The notes beneath the pieces were generated by a model. It ran no database searches. It was given only the letters and a program-made list of their open reading frames with translations, and was not told the origin of the DNA. Positions 35,511 to 46,031 of a DNA stretch of 64,000 nucleotides are shown here, in pieces; positions within the stretch are counted from its first letter, which is position 1; each line of letters starts with the position of its first letter. A program made the translations under genes and the position numbers. This stretch comes from Lichenibacterium dinghuense. Its GTDB lineage: Bacteria; Pseudomonadota; Alphaproteobacteria; Rhizobiales; Beijerinckiaceae. The stretch lies in NCBI RefSeq assembly GCF_021730615.1, contig NZ_JAJLMN010000001.1, positions 5,671,501 to 5,735,500 on the forward strand. The letters run 5' to 3'.

Positions 35511-37442
35511 TCAGGGGCGGTTGGCGATGAGGTCGTCGACCACGGACGGGTCGGCGAGCGTCGAGGTGTCGCCGAGCGAGCCGAGCTCGTTCTCGGCGAT
35601 CTTGCGCAGGATGCGACGCATGATCTTGCCCGAACGGGTCTTGGGCAGGCCCGGTGCGAACTGGATCACGTCCGGCGACGCGATGGGGCCGATCTCCTGT
35701 CGCACGTGGGTGACGAGCTGCTTCTTCAACGCATCGGTCGCCTCCACGCCTTCCATCAGGGTCACGTAGGCGTAGATGCCCTGCCCCTTGACGTCGTGCG
35801 GAAAGCCGACGACCGCGGCCTCGGACACGCTGCCGTGGGCCGCGAGCGCGCTCTCGACTTCGGCCGTGCCCATGCGGTGGCCCGACACGTTGATGACGTC
35901 ATCGACGCGGCCGGTGATCCAGTAATAGCCGTCCTCGTCGCGCCGGCAGCCGTCCCCGGTGAAGTACTTGCCGGGATAGGCCGAGAAGTAGGTGTCCTCG
36001 AAGCGCTTGTGGTCGCCGTACACGGTGCGCATCTGCCCCGGCCAGGAGTCGGCGATGACGAGGTTGCCCTCGCAGGCGCCCTCCAGCACCTTGGCCTCGG
36101 CGTCCACCACCTCGGGCTTCACGCCGAAGAAGGGCCGCGTGGCCGAGCCGGGCTTGAGCTTGGTCGCGCCGGGCAGCGGCGTGATGAGGATGCCGCCGGT
36201 CTCGGTCTGCCACCACGTGTCCACGATGGGGCAGCGGCCCTCCCCGACGACGCGGTGGTACCACTCCCAGGCCTCGGGGTTGATCGGCTCGCCGACCGAG
36301 CCGAGCAGGCGCAGGCTGCTGCGGTCGGTGCGCCTGACCGGCTCGTCGCCCGAGCCCATCAGGGCGCGGATCGCGGTCGGCGCGGTGTAAAGGATCGACA
36401 CCTTGTGCTTGTCGACCACCTCCCACATGCGCGACACGCTCGGGTAGTTGGGGACGCCCTCGAACATCAGGGTCGTGGCGCCGTTGGCGAGCGGCCCGTA
36501 GACGATGTAGCTGTGGCCCGTCACCCAGCCGACGTCCGCCGTGCACCAGTAGACGTCCTTCTCGTGCACGTCGAAGACGTATTGATGCGTCATCGACGCG
36601 TAGACGAGGTAGCCGCCCGTGGTGTGCAGCACGCCCTTGGGCTGGCCGGTCGAGCCCGAGGTGTAGAGGATGAAGAGCGGCGCCTCGGCGTCCATCTCCT
36701 CGTAGGGGCAGTCGGTGCCGACCGCGGCGGCGAGCTCGTCGTAGTAGCGGTCGCGCCCTTCGACCATCGCGACCTTGCCGCCGGTGCGCTTGACCACGAT
36801 CACGCTCTCGACGAGGCCGCTCTTCTCGATGGCGGCGTCGACGTTCTTCTTCAGCGGGACGACGCGGCCGCCGCGCAAGCTCTCGTCCGAGGTGATGACG
36901 ACCTTCGAGTCGCAGCCCGTGATGCGCCCGGCCAGCGCATCCGGCGAGAAGCCGCCGAACACGATGGAATGCACGGCGCCGATGCGCGCGCAGGCCAGCA
37001 TGGCGAAGGCCGCCTCGGGTATCATCGGGAGATAGATGGTGACGCGGTCGCCCCGCTCGACGCCCTGCCCCTTCAGGACGTTGGCGAAGCGGCAGACCTC
37101 AACGTGGAGCTCGCGATAGGTGATGCGGCGCGACTCGGCGGGGTCGTCGCCCTCCCACAGGATCGCGACCTTGTCGCCCTTGTCGGCGAGGTGCCGGTCG
37201 ACGCAGTTCATGGACACGTTGGTGGTGCCGTCGCCGAACCACGCGATCGACACGGCGCCGGGCGCGAAGGAGGTGTCCTTGACGCGGCTGTACGGCTTGA
37301 TCCAGTCGATCCGCATGCCGTGCTCGCCCCAGAACCCCTCCGGGTCCTTCATCGAGCGGGCATACATCTCGTCGTAGCGGTGTGCCCCGACCAGGGCCTT
37401 CTTCTGAAACGATTCCGGCACATCGTACACGTGCTGGGACAT
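35511..37442 (-). CDS. acs: Acetyl-CoA synthetase
   Basis: A 643-residue ANL-superfamily ligase, the normal Acs length, which activates acetate to acetyl-AMP and then acetyl-CoA. Visible motifs are [14 protein letters not shown] (P-loop), [22 protein letters not shown], the hinge region [16 protein letters not shown], and the C-terminal [14 protein letters not shown], which holds the Lys usually acetylated to switch Acs off. Strong GGGGAGGAAC ribosome-binding site before the ATG. It is a single-gene unit as far as can be seen. Confidence 0.97.
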   Translation of the reverse strand: MSQHVYDVPESFQKKALVGAHRYDEMYARSMKDPEGFWGEHGMRIDWIKPYSRVKDTSFAPGAVSIAWFGDGTTNVSMNCVDRHLADKGDKVAILWEGDDPAESRRITYRELHVEVCRFANVLKGQGVERGDRVTIYLPMIPEAAFAMLACARIGAVHSIVFGGFSPDALAGRITGCDSKVVITSDESLRGGRVVPLKKNVDAAIEKSGLVESVIVVKRTGGKVAMVEGRDRYYDELAAAVGTDCPYEEMDAEAPLFILYTSGSTGQPKGVLHTTGGYLVYASMTHQYVFDVHEKDVYWCTADVGWVTGHSYIVYGPLANGATTLMFEGVPNYPSVSRMWEVVDKHKVSILYTAPTAIRALMGSGDEPVRRTDRSSLRLLGSVGEPINPEAWEWYHRVVGEGRCPIVDTWWQTETGGILITPLPGATKLKPGSATRPFFGVKPEVVDAEAKVLEGACEGNLVIADSWPGQMRTVYGDHKRFEDTYFSAYPGKYFTGDGCRRDEDGYYWITGRVDDVINVSGHRMGTAEVESALAAHGSVSEAAVVGFPHDVKGQGIYAYVTLMEGVEATDALKKQLVTHVRQEIGPIASPDVIQFAPGLPKTRSGKIMRRILRKIAENELGSLGDTSTLADPSVVDDLIANRP

Positions 37443-37548
37443 CGATGTTCCTCCCCACCCTGTCGGCTTTCGCGTCCGGCCTCTCGGGGCCGCAGGGTGG
37501 AAAGCTTACAAAGTGAGAAGGGTTCTCACAAGGGGACGGGAGCGCGGC

Positions 37549-38154
37549 TCAGGAACAGTCCTTGGCGACGCGGTCCAGCGCCGGGCCGAGGCCGGTCAGC
37601 GAATAGGCGTCGGTCGCGACCGCGCCCTTGCTGCTCGGCGCCTTGACGACGAGGCGGCCGTGCTTCTTCATCGCGCCGACGAGCTGTCCCTCCTGCGCGG
37701 AATCCTTCATCCAGGCGTTCTGTCCCTTGGTCACGAGGTCGAAGTTCGTCGTGCCGACCTCGGCCTTGGCGTCCCCGCTGCCCTCCTTGAGCGGCAGGCC
37801 CATGATCACCGACACCTCGTTCTTCACGTGCTCGCCGGGGCGGGTCGAGATGAAGATGTAGCCCGCGTCGCGCTTCAGCGACGAGGGGGTGCGCTCCTTC
37901 GGCTGCGCCAGCGCGTAGCAGATCTTGCTCTTGGCGCCCTGCGCCTCGTAGGCGCCCCAATCGCCGTAGGTGCCGACGAGCTGGGGCTTCGCGGTCAGGG
38001 CCGGCTTGGCGTCCGGCTTGGCATCGGATTTCGCGGCGGCGGCCTTGGCGGGCTTCTTGTGAGCGGCGGCGAAGGCCGGGGAGGCTACGAGCAGGCCCAG
38101 AACGGCGCAGCTCGCGACGATCGAGCGGCCTTGCCCCTTCAGCGCACGGATCAT
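37549..38154 (-). CDS. IalB-like (invasion-associated locus B) exported protein
   Basis: A 201-residue protein with a signal peptide (cleaved near AFAAAH) followed by a Lys/Ala/Pro-rich linker and the IalB-family domain: VGTYGDWGAYEAQGAKSKIC, then YALAQP, FISTRPGEHVKNEVSVIMG and SLTGLGPALDRVAKDC. Two Cys in the mature part probably pair. IalB was named for Bartonella erythrocyte entry, but homologues in environmental Hyphomicrobiales have no known role. Confidence 0.8.
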   Translation of the reverse strand: MIRALKGQGRSIVASCAVLGLLVASPAFAAAHKKPAKAAAAKSDAKPDAKPALTAKPQLVGTYGDWGAYEAQGAKSKICYALAQPKERTPSSLKRDAGYIFISTRPGEHVKNEVSVIMGLPLKEGSGDAKAEVGTTNFDLVTKGQNAWMKDSAQEGQLVGAMKKHGRLVVKAPSSKGAVATDAYSLTGLGPALDRVAKDCS

Positions 38155-38380
38155 GGTGTTTGCCCCTTCACGGTCGGCCGATGACGCGGGTGAACCCTAG
38201 CCCGCGATGCGTAAACATTTACCCATCCCTCATGCGGGCGGGTCGCGGCGGAATTCAGGTGAGGTGTTGCGGTCCTGCGCCGCGCGGCGGCGTCGCCCTG
38301 GACACCCGGCGCAGGGCGCGCCAGCATCGGCGCTGGCATGCCGTGTGCACGCCCGCGGAGACCTTCGGAGGACGGGCGCC

Positions 38381-39193
38381 TTGGACCTGAACGGCATCGA
38401 GGAGGTGGTCGAGCGGCCGGACCGCGGCAGCCTCGCGGGCTTCCGCCCCGGCGATGCCTGGCTCGGCGGCGGCACATGGCTGTTCTCCGAGCCGCAGCCG
38501 GCGCTCACCCGGCTCCTCGACCTCCGCGGCTTCGGCTGGGAGCCGCTGCGCGCCGACGCGGACGGGCTCACCATCGCCGCGACCTGCACGATCGCCGAAC
38601 TCGAGCGCTGGAGCGCGCCGCCGGACTGGCGCGCCGCGGCGCTGGTGCCGCTGTGCTGCCGCGCCCTGCTCGGATCCTTCAAGGTGTGGAACGCCGCGAC
38701 GGTGGGCGGCAACGTCTGCCTGGCGCTGCCGGCCGGGCCCATGACGGCGCTGGCGGCGGCGCTCGATGGCGCCTGCACGATCTGGGGCCCGGACCGGGAC
38801 CGCGCGGTCCCGGCGCTGGACTTCGTCCGCGGCGATCGCCTCACGGTCCTGCGGCCCGGCGAGATCCTGCGCGAGATCCGCCTGCCCGCCGCGGCGCTGC
38901 GCCGCCGCTCCGCGTTCCGGCAGATCTCCCTCACCCCGCAGGGACGGTCCGGCGCGCTGCTGATCGGAACGCTCGACATCGACGGCGGCTTCCGCCTCAC
39001 CGTGACGGGGTCCACGGTGCGCCCGATCGCCTTCCGCCACCCCGCCCTGCCCCCGCGCGCGGCGCTGCTCGGCGAGATGGCCGCGATCCCGGACGAGCTG
39101 ATCTTCGGCGATGTCCACGGCCGCCCGGCGTGGCGGCGGGCCGTCACGGCCCATCTCGCCGGCGAGATCCTCGACGAGCTGCGGGCCCCATGA
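38381..39193 (+). CDS. Molybdenum hydroxylase FAD-binding subunit (YgfM-like)
   Basis: A 270-residue medium subunit of the xanthine-dehydrogenase family. FAD-binding elements are AWLGGGTWLFSEPQP (instead of the usual AGGTDL) and AATVGGNVCLALPAGPM, followed by a CO-dehydrogenase-flavoprotein-like C-terminal domain (RKxS-type block FRQISLTPQGRS). No ATG fits: the TTG at 38381 sits 8 bp after GGAGGA and is the best start. It overlaps the next gene by four bases (ATGA), forming a two-subunit enzyme. Substrate unknown; purines or N-heterocycles are possible. Confidence 0.82.
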   Translation: MDLNGIEEVVERPDRGSLAGFRPGDAWLGGGTWLFSEPQPALTRLLDLRGFGWEPLRADADGLTIAATCTIAELERWSAPPDWRAAALVPLCCRALLGSFKVWNAATVGGNVCLALPAGPMTALAAALDGACTIWGPDRDRAVPALDFVRGDRLTVLRPGEILREIRLPAAALRRRSAFRQISLTPQGRSGALLIGTLDIDGGFRLTVTGSTVRPIAFRHPALPPRAALLGEMAAIPDELIFGDVHGRPAWRRAVTAHLAGEILDELRAP

Positions 39194-41952
39194 GCTTCAC
39201 GGTCAACGGCAGGGCCGCGGCGGAGGAGCCGCGGCCGGGGCAGTGCCTGCGCACCTTCCTGCGCGGCCTCGGCTGGTTCGGCGTCAAGAAGGGCTGCGAC
39301 GCCGGCGACTGCGGGGCCTGCACGGTGTGGCTCGACGGCGAGCCGATCCACAGCTGCATCATCCCCGCGTTCCGGGCGCGCGGGCGCGCGGTGACGACCA
39401 TCGAGGGCCTGGCCGGGGACGGCGGGGACCTGCATCCGATGCAGCGCGCCTTCCTCGACGCGCAGGGCTTCCAGTGCGGCTTCTGCACGGCCGGGATTAT
39501 CATGACGGCAGCGGCGCTGGACCAGCGCCGCCGCGCCGACCTGGCCGGGGCGCTGAAGGGCAATCTGTGCCGCTGCACCGGCTACCGCTCTGTCGCGGAC
39601 GCGGTCGCGGGCGTCCGGCACGCCGACGACGGGCGGAACCTCGGCGCCCCCGCCGGCCCCGGCGTGGTGACGGGCGCCGCGCGCTTCACCGCCGACGTCG
39701 CGATCGAGGGGCTGCTGCACGCCAAGCTGCTGCGCTCGCCCCACCCCCACGTACGCGTGCTGACGATCCACCGCGCGGAGGCCCTGGCGGTGCCGGGCGT
39801 GGTCGCGGTCCTGTCGCACGAGGACGCGCCGCCGGCGCTGTTCTCGACCGGCCGCCACGAGCTCGACGGCGACGACCCCTTCGACACGCGCGTGCTCGAC
39901 ACGGTGATGCGCTTTCGCGGCCAGCGCGTCGCCGTCGTCGTGGCCGAGAGCGAGGCCGCCGCCGAGGCCGGCTGCCGCGCGCTCCGCGTCGACTACGAGG
40001 TGCTGCCGGCGGTGTTCGACCCCGAGGAGGCGATGGCGCCCGGCGCGCCGCTGCTCCACGCCGACAAGGCCGCCGGCCGCGGCATCCACGACGCGTCCCG
40101 CAACGTCGCGGCGGAGTTCCACTCCGACATCGGCGATGCCGCGGCCGGCTTCGCCGCCGCCGACGTCGTGCACGAGGCGACCTACCGGACGCAGCGCGTC
40201 CAGCACGCCCATCTCGAGACTCACTGCGCCATCGCCTGGACGGACGCGGACGGCCGCCTGGTAGTGCGGACCAGCACCCAGGTGCCGTTCCTGACGCGCC
40301 GCGCGCTGGCCCGCGTGCTCGACCTTCCGCCCGATCGCGTGCGGGTTCTATGCGAGCGGGTCGGCGGCGGCTTCGGCGGCAAGCAGGAGATGCTGGTCGA
40401 GGACGTGGTGGCGTTGGCGGCCCTGCGCACGGGCCGGCCGGTGAGGCTGGAGCTGACGCGCGAGGAGCAGTTCACCGCCACCACGACGCGGCACCCGATC
40501 GCTGTGCGGGTGAGGCTCGGGGCACGGCGCGACGGGCGGCTCACCGCCATCGCGCTGCGCGCCGTCTCCAACACCGGCGCCTACGGCAACCACGCCGGGG
40601 GCGTGCTGCACCACGGCTGCGGCGAGTCGATCGCCGTCTACGACGTGCCGGCCAAATCCGTTGACGGCTACGCGGTCTACACCAACGAGGTGCCGGCCGG
40701 CGCCTTCCGCGGCTACGGCCTCAGCCAGCTCATCTTCGCGGTGGAGTCGGCCGTGGACGAGGTGGCGCGGCGGCTCGGCATCGACCCGTTCGAGATGCGC
40801 CGCATCAACGTCATCCGCCCCGGCGACCCGATGGTGGGCACCTCAGCCGACCAGGGCGACGTTGAATACGGCTCCTACGGGCTCGACCAATGCCTCGCGC
40901 TCGTCGAGGACGCCCTGGAGCGGAACGCGGGCCTCCCCGTGCCGGAGGGCGACTGGGCCGTCGGGCGCGGCATGGCGCTCAGCATGATCCACACGATCCC
41001 GCCGCGCGGCCACTTCAGCGACTCGCTGATCGCGCTCGACGGGCGGGGCCGCTACTGCCTCACGGTCGGGACGGCGGAGTTCGGCAACGGCGCGACTACC
41101 ACGCATGTGCAGATCGCGGCCGGCGTCCTGTCGGCCGCGCCGGGGAACGTGGCGGTCCGCCAGTCCGACACGGACGGCGGCGGCCATGACACCGGCGCCT
41201 ACGGCTCGACCGGGCTGGTCGTGGCGGGCCGCGCCACCCTGCGCGCGGCCGAGGACCTGCGGCGTCGCCTGCTCGACGGCGCCGAGAAACTGTTCGGGCC
41301 CGCGCGGGACGGCTGGCGCCTGTCGGGCGATGCAGTGACGGACGGCGCACGGCGCGTGCCCCTGGCCGACCTCGCCGCGCGGGCGGGCGAGGCCGGGCTC
41401 GCGCTCGAAGGGCGCGGGTCCTTCGACGGCACCCCGCGGTCGATCGCCTTCAACGTCCACGGCTTCCGCGTGGCGGTGCACCGCGTCACGGGAGCGATCC
41501 GCATCCTGCGGAGCGTGCAGGCGGCGGACGCAGGCCATGTGGTCAACCCGATGCAGTGCCGCGGGCAGGTCGAGGGGGGCGTCGCCCAGGCGATCGGCGC
41601 GGCGCTCTACGAGCACCTCGACATCGAGGACGGCCGCGTCACCACGCCGGTGTTCCGCGCCTACCACATCCCGGCCTTCGCCGACGTCCCCGTGACCGAG
41701 GTCCTGTTCGCCGACACGAGCGATCGGCTGGGACCGCTCGGCGCGAAGTCGATGAGCGAGAGCCCGTTCAATCCCGTCGCACCCGCCCTCGCCAATGCGG
41801 TGCGCGACGCGACAGGGGTGCGGTTCACGGCCCTGCCGCTCGCGGCGGACCGGATCTTCGAAGCGGTGGCCGAACGGGCCTCGGGGCCGAGCGGGAGAGA
41901 GGGCGGTGGACGGGATGGGGACGACCGTGACCGTGGTGGCGCTGACGCATGA
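39190..41952 (+). CDS. Fused [2Fe-2S]/molybdopterin hydroxylase subunit (XdhD-like)
   Basis: A 920-residue protein joining two subunits that are usually separate. Residues 1-150 carry both iron-sulfur sites: Cys36, 41, 44, 56 (plant-ferredoxin type) and Cys96, 99, 127, 129. From about 155 the molybdenum domain begins; landmarks are RVGGGFGGKQE, PAGAFRGYGLSQLIFAVES, GQVEGGVAQAIGAALYE, and LGAKSMSESPFNP with the expected active-site Glu. The arrangement with a separate FAD subunit is that of E. coli YgfM/XdhD, and the fused part is like Desulfovibrio aldehyde oxidoreductase. The C-terminal tail (Gly/Arg/Asp-rich) overlaps a small downstream gene. No cofactor-insertion gene is adjacent. Confidence 0.88.
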   Translation: MSFTVNGRAAAEEPRPGQCLRTFLRGLGWFGVKKGCDAGDCGACTVWLDGEPIHSCIIPAFRARGRAVTTIEGLAGDGGDLHPMQRAFLDAQGFQCGFCTAGIIMTAAALDQRRRADLAGALKGNLCRCTGYRSVADAVAGVRHADDGRNLGAPAGPGVVTGAARFTADVAIEGLLHAKLLRSPHPHVRVLTIHRAEALAVPGVVAVLSHEDAPPALFSTGRHELDGDDPFDTRVLDTVMRFRGQRVAVVVAESEAAAEAGCRALRVDYEVLPAVFDPEEAMAPGAPLLHADKAAGRGIHDASRNVAAEFHSDIGDAAAGFAAADVVHEATYRTQRVQHAHLETHCAIAWTDADGRLVVRTSTQVPFLTRRALARVLDLPPDRVRVLCERVGGGFGGKQEMLVEDVVALAALRTGRPVRLELTREEQFTATTTRHPIAVRVRLGARRDGRLTAIALRAVSNTGAYGNHAGGVLHHGCGESIAVYDVPAKSVDGYAVYTNEVPAGAFRGYGLSQLIFAVESAVDEVARRLGIDPFEMRRINVIRPGDPMVGTSADQGDVEYGSYGLDQCLALVEDALERNAGLPVPEGDWAVGRGMALSMIHTIPPRGHFSDSLIALDGRGRYCLTVGTAEFGNGATTTHVQIAAGVLSAAPGNVAVRQSDTDGGGHDTGAYGSTGLVVAGRATLRAAEDLRRRLLDGAEKLFGPARDGWRLSGDAVTDGARRVPLADLAARAGEAGLALEGRGSFDGTPRSIAFNVHGFRVAVHRVTGAIRILRSVQAADAGHVVNPMQCRGQVEGGVAQAIGAALYEHLDIEDGRVTTPVFRAYHIPAFADVPVTEVLFADTSDRLGPLGAKSMSESPFNPVAPALANAVRDATGVRFTALPLAADRIFEAVAERASGPSGREGGGRDGDDRDRGGADA

Positions 41953-42133
41953 CCTCCTGGGTCGGCGGTCGCTGGTGACGCTGGTCTGGAGCGACGCGCC
42001 CGACAAGCGCGTCACGCTCCCCGTGCCCTACGGCTGCGGCCTCGACCGCGTCGAGGCCGAGGCGCTGGCCGCACTGAAGGAGTTCGCGAGCGAGATCGCG
42101 GGCGCCGGAATCCGGACGCCCGCCGACCCCTGA
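41915..42133 (+). CDS. Small hypothetical protein downstream of the hydroxylase
   Basis: A 72-residue reading frame starting inside the last 38 bp of the hydroxylase gene with GGGCGGTGGA upstream. It has a plausible globular composition (VTVVALTHDLLGRR, RVTLPVPYGCGLDRVEAEAL) and ends one base before the convergent cckA stop. I do not recognise a family. Coupling to the hydroxylase operon is suggested only by overlap; it may also be an open frame by chance. Confidence 0.45.
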   Translation: MGTTVTVVALTHDLLGRRSLVTLVWSDAPDKRVTLPVPYGCGLDRVEAEALAALKEFASEIAGAGIRTPADP

Positions 42134-42134
42134 C

Positions 42135-44642
42135 TCACCCCATGTTCTCCTTCACCTTCTCGACGAGGCCCTTCAGCGAGAACGGCTTGGCGAGGAAGTC
42201 GTAGACCGCGCCCTCGGGTAGGTTGCGCTTGAAGGCGTCGTCGGCGTAGCCGGACACGAAGATCACCTTAATGGCGATGCCGCGCTTGCGCAGTTCGGCG
42301 AACATGGTCGGCCCGTCCATCTCGGGCATCACCACGTCGGACACGATGAGGTCGATCGGCGGCTGGTCGGGGTCGAGCGCGATGTCGAGCGCTTCCGCGC
42401 CCGACGCCGCCTCCACCACCGTGTAGCCGCGCGACGTCAGCGCCCGCGCCCCGAAGGCCCGCACGGCGTCCTCGTCCTCGACGAGCAGGATCGTGCCGTG
42501 CCCCGTGAGGTCGGCCGAGGCGGCCTTCACCGCCTCCTTCTTCGCCGGTTCCTCGACGGGCGCGGGCAGATGGCGGGGGAGGAAGATGCGGAATAGCGTG
42601 CCGCGGCCGACCACCGAATCGCAGAACACGAAGCCGCCGGTCTGCTTGATGATGCCGTAGACCATGGACAGGCCGAGGCCGGTGCCCTTGCCGACCTCCT
42701 TCGTGGTGAAGAAGGGCTCGAAGATCTTGGGCAGCACGTCGGGCGGGATGCCGCCGCCGGTGTCCTGGAGCTCGATCAGCACGTAGTCGGCGGGCGTCAG
42801 GGTCTTCTCGTGGAAGTCCGCCACCTCCGGTTCGGGCACGTTGCGGGTCCGCACGGTGATCCTGCCGCCGTCCGGCATGGCGTCGCGGGCGTTGACGACG
42901 AGGTTCACCAGCACCTGCTCGAGCTGGTTCACGTCCGCTCGCACGAGCCAAAGGTCGCGGCCGTGGACGACGTCGATCTCGATCTTCTCGCCGACGAGCC
43001 GGCGCATGAGGTTCTGCAGATCCGCCACCACGTCGCCGAGCTGCAGGTCGACGGGCTGCAGGGTCTGCCGACGCGAGAAGGCCAGCAGCTGGCGCACGAG
43101 GCCGGCGGCCCGGTTGGCGTTCTGCCGAATCTGCATGATGTCCTGGAAGGACGGGTCGGTCGGCCGGTGGTTGGACAGCAGGAGGTCGGAATAGCCGATG
43201 ATCGCGGTCAGCACGTTGTTGAAGTCGTGCGCCACGCCGCCCGCGAGCTGCCCGATGGCCTGCATCTTCTGGGCCTGGAGGAAGCTTTCCTCCAGGGTTC
43301 GCATCTCGGTCGTGTCGAGGGCGAAGATGTCGACCGTGGCGCCTTCGCCGCCCCGCGCCTCCGCGCCCGACACGAAGAAGCGGATCGAGCCCTTCGTGGC
43401 ACCGCCGAGCGTGGCATCGACCGGCGCAATGTCGCTGCGCCCCTGCGCCGCGGCGTCGATGGCGGCGCGCAAGGCCGGGCGGTCGCCCTCGGACACCCCG
43501 GCATAGACGGTGCGGCCTCCGCCCCGCAGCGCGTCGCCGAACAGCCTGACGAAGGCCGCGTTGGAGCGCAGAATATTTCCCGCGGCGTCGAGCGACGCGA
43601 TCGCCATCGGGGTCGAGTTGAAGAAGCGCGCGAAACGCACCTCGGCGGCGCGCAGGTCCTCGGCGGGCTCCTCGCCCGGCGCGCGGCTGATCACCAGCGT
43701 GCGCGAGGTGCCGGGCCTGCGGTCCTCGGCGAAGGCGACGCGGTGGAGCAGGCGCACCGGGAGGCTCTGGCCACCGCGGCGGCGCAGGTCGACGTCGAAC
43801 TGCTCGGTCTTGACCTCGCCGGACGAGCCCGGCACGGCGGACAGCATGGCGGCGCCGTCCCCCGCCATGATGTCGTCGAGCGTGAGGCCGCCCGATCCCA
43901 CCTGGGCGAGGTCGTAGTCGAGCCAGCCGGCCAGCGTGGCGTTGAGGTAGGACACGCGCCCGTCGGGCTCGGCCGAGAAAAAGCCGGCCGGCGCGTGGTC
44001 GAGGAAGTCGATCGCGTGCTGGAGTTCCTGGAACACGTTCTCGTGGCGCTCGCGCTCGCGCGTCACGTCGGCCACGCTCCACAGCACGGCGCGCCTGCGC
44101 CCGGCGCGCGCGAGCGGGCGCACCTTCACGCGGTACCAGCTCACGGCGGACACCCCGTCGAGCGCGGGCGACAGCCGGATCTCTTCGGCCGCCTTCCGGT
44201 CGTCCCGGGCCGCCTGGGCGAGCCGGTACACGGCCTCCGAGATCTCGGCCGGGCCGGAGAACAGCCGCTCGACGGGCCTGATCTGCGCGACATCCGAGGC
44301 GCCCGACATGGCGAGGTAGGCCTCGTTGGCGTAGACCACCCGCGCGTCGCCTTCGGTGACGAGGAGGCCCTCGCCGCTGGTGTCGGCGACCAGCTTGGTG
44401 AGGTCGTTGCGCGCCGCCTGGCCGGAGAACTGCAGGACGCCGATCGCGTAGCTGAGCACCGAGATCAGCCCCACCACGGCCAGCGCGGCGAGCAGCACGG
44501 AGGTGAAGCGGCCCGCCTGCTCCTGCGGCAGGAAGGAGTAGGAGGCGGCCGCCGCCACGAGCAGCACGGCGATCAAGAGGACCAGAAGGGGGCTGCCGGT
44601 GCGCTCCGTGCGGTCCACCGCGGACAGGGGCGCGTCGGTCAC
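42135..44642 (-). CDS. cckA: CckA hybrid histidine kinase
   Basis: An 835-residue protein. Two N-terminal membrane segments (residues about 18-37 and 47-66), PAS domains between about 80 and 440, HisKA with phospho-accepting His in [11 protein letters not shown] near residue 467, HATPase with [14 protein letters not shown] and [13 protein letters not shown], and a C-terminal receiver (about 715-835) with Asp in [13 protein letters not shown] and Lys in FLAKPFSL. This architecture and sequence are those of CckA, which through ChpT phosphorylates CtrA. DivK, its indirect regulator, is at 352-723. A CtrA box lies 163-178 bp upstream, suggesting feedback. Confidence 0.95.
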   Translation of the reverse strand: MTDAPLSAVDRTERTGSPLLVLLIAVLLVAAAASYSFLPQEQAGRFTSVLLAALAVVGLISVLSYAIGVLQFSGQAARNDLTKLVADTSGEGLLVTEGDARVVYANEAYLAMSGASDVAQIRPVERLFSGPAEISEAVYRLAQAARDDRKAAEEIRLSPALDGVSAVSWYRVKVRPLARAGRRRAVLWSVADVTRERERHENVFQELQHAIDFLDHAPAGFFSAEPDGRVSYLNATLAGWLDYDLAQVGSGGLTLDDIMAGDGAAMLSAVPGSSGEVKTEQFDVDLRRRGGQSLPVRLLHRVAFAEDRRPGTSRTLVISRAPGEEPAEDLRAAEVRFARFFNSTPMAIASLDAAGNILRSNAAFVRLFGDALRGGGRTVYAGVSEGDRPALRAAIDAAAQGRSDIAPVDATLGGATKGSIRFFVSGAEARGGEGATVDIFALDTTEMRTLEESFLQAQKMQAIGQLAGGVAHDFNNVLTAIIGYSDLLLSNHRPTDPSFQDIMQIRQNANRAAGLVRQLLAFSRRQTLQPVDLQLGDVVADLQNLMRRLVGEKIEIDVVHGRDLWLVRADVNQLEQVLVNLVVNARDAMPDGGRITVRTRNVPEPEVADFHEKTLTPADYVLIELQDTGGGIPPDVLPKIFEPFFTTKEVGKGTGLGLSMVYGIIKQTGGFVFCDSVVGRGTLFRIFLPRHLPAPVEEPAKKEAVKAASADLTGHGTILLVEDEDAVRAFGARALTSRGYTVVEAASGAEALDIALDPDQPPIDLIVSDVVMPEMDGPTMFAELRKRGIAIKVIFVSGYADDAFKRNLPEGAVYDFLAKPFSLKGLVEKVKENMG

Positions 44643-44804
44643 GACGCCCTCGGCGATGGCACGTCGACCGTGACGGGCCCGACGGGCGCGCGGTGGCCCG
44701 CCGGGCCACGGACGGGACGCAGCGCCGACGCGACGGCTCCGACCGGCCTGATCCCCACGCCCGAGCGGCGGGACCCCATCGCGCCCCGACCCACCGTCAC
44801 CCCG

Positions 44805-44820
44805 TTAACCATTGATTAAC
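44805..44820. promoter_or_regulatory. CtrA binding site TTAA-N7-TTAAC
   Basis: TTAACCATTGATTAAC is a perfect full CtrA box (TTAA, seven bases, TTAAC) in the 255-bp gap between divergent cckA and fliO, 78 bp before the fliO start. It could regulate flagellar fliO, cckA or both. Confidence 0.75.
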
Positions 44821-44897
44821 CTTATTGAAGCGCACCTCGCACCTCGTGCTACAATTCAGCACTTGAGTGGGGCCTGTGTCGAGAGGCGAACAGAAGC

Positions 44898-46012
44898 ATG
44901 CAGTCTTTGACCAGCTTTTTCGAGGACAACCGGCTGCTGGCGCCGGCCGCCGTGGTGGCCGCCATCCTCGTCCTGCTCATCGTCGTCTTCGTGCTCTATC
45001 GCCTGCTGTTCGGCCGGCGGCTCCGTGCCGCCAGCAACGGGCGGACCCGCCAGCCCCGGCTCGGCATCGTGGACGCCTACGACCTCGACCGGCAGCGCCA
45101 GCTCGTGCTGGTGCGGCGCGACAACGTCGAGCACCTCATCATGATCGGCGGCCCGACGGATGTGGTGGTCGAGTCGTCGATCGTCCGAACCCAGTCCGCC
45201 GGGGCGGGCCGCGACAAGGAGGGGGGCAGCCCGCTCGTCGGCACCGTGACGGCGCCCGCCGCGATCGTCGCGCCGAACGCCCCGCCCGCGCTGGCTGCCG
45301 CGCCCCCGGCCGCGGCCCTGCCGCCCGCCGCCGCGGCGAGCCTGCCCGCCGCCGGCCCGCGCTCGGAACCCGCCCCCATCCGCACCGATGCTCCTCCGCG
45401 CGGCGACGGCGCTGCCCAAGGGCGCACCGAGCCCGCCCTCGGCACACCGATCCCGTCGGCGGAGCGGCCCGCCGCGGCGCGCCCGCCCCGGCCCATCGCG
45501 GTCCCCGATCCCGCCGCGCCGGCGCCGGCCGGGGAACCGCCCGCGCCCCAGCCGATGCGCCCGGCCCCGCCGCGCCCCGCCGGGCTCCCGCCCCGTCCGG
45601 CCCCCACGGCGGCGGCGAACACCGCGCCGTCGGCGGGCGGGGCCGACCGGCCCGCGTCCCCGCGCCCTCCCTGCCCCCACGCCCGCCGACGGCGCGCCCG
45701 CCCCTGCCGCCGCGCCCGAGCCTCGCGTCGAGCCTGCCGCCGCGCCCGCCCCGGCCGGCCCCTGCGGCGCGGCCGGAGCCGCAGGTCGAGCGTCCGGCCG
45801 CGCCGCCCGTGCAGGCAGCGCCGGACGCCGGGCGGACCGTTGAGGCCGAACCCGAGGCGAGGATCGCCCGCGGACCCGAGCCCGCTCCGCCGCGGGTCGA
45901 CGAGGCCGCGCCGGCGATCCCCACGCCGAACCGCAACATCGAGTCGCTCGAATCGCTGGAGGAGGAGATGGCGAAGCTCCTCGGCCGTCCCACGCCCCGG
46001 CGTGACGGCTGA
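44898..46012 (+). pseudogene. fliO: FliO-like flagellar biosynthesis protein, apparently frameshifted
   Basis: The first 250 residues read normally: one membrane segment (LLAPAAVVAAILVLLIVVFV), a basic stop, and the FliO core RLGIVDAYDLDRQRQLVLVR plus DNVEHLIMIGGPTDVVVE, then a Pro/Ala-rich tail. Around 45640-45670 the tail switches frame: the original frame becomes Arg-rich and runs on to 46808 antisense to the next gene, while the frame shifted by one base ends properly with NRNIESLESLEEEMAKLLGR at 46012. One missing base restores a continuous product of about 370 residues. It may be a true mutation in a C-rich tract or a sequencing error; the conserved domain is upstream of it. A CtrA box precedes the gene. 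Confidence 0.7.
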
Positions 46013-46031
46013 CCCGGTCGCGGGTCAGCCC

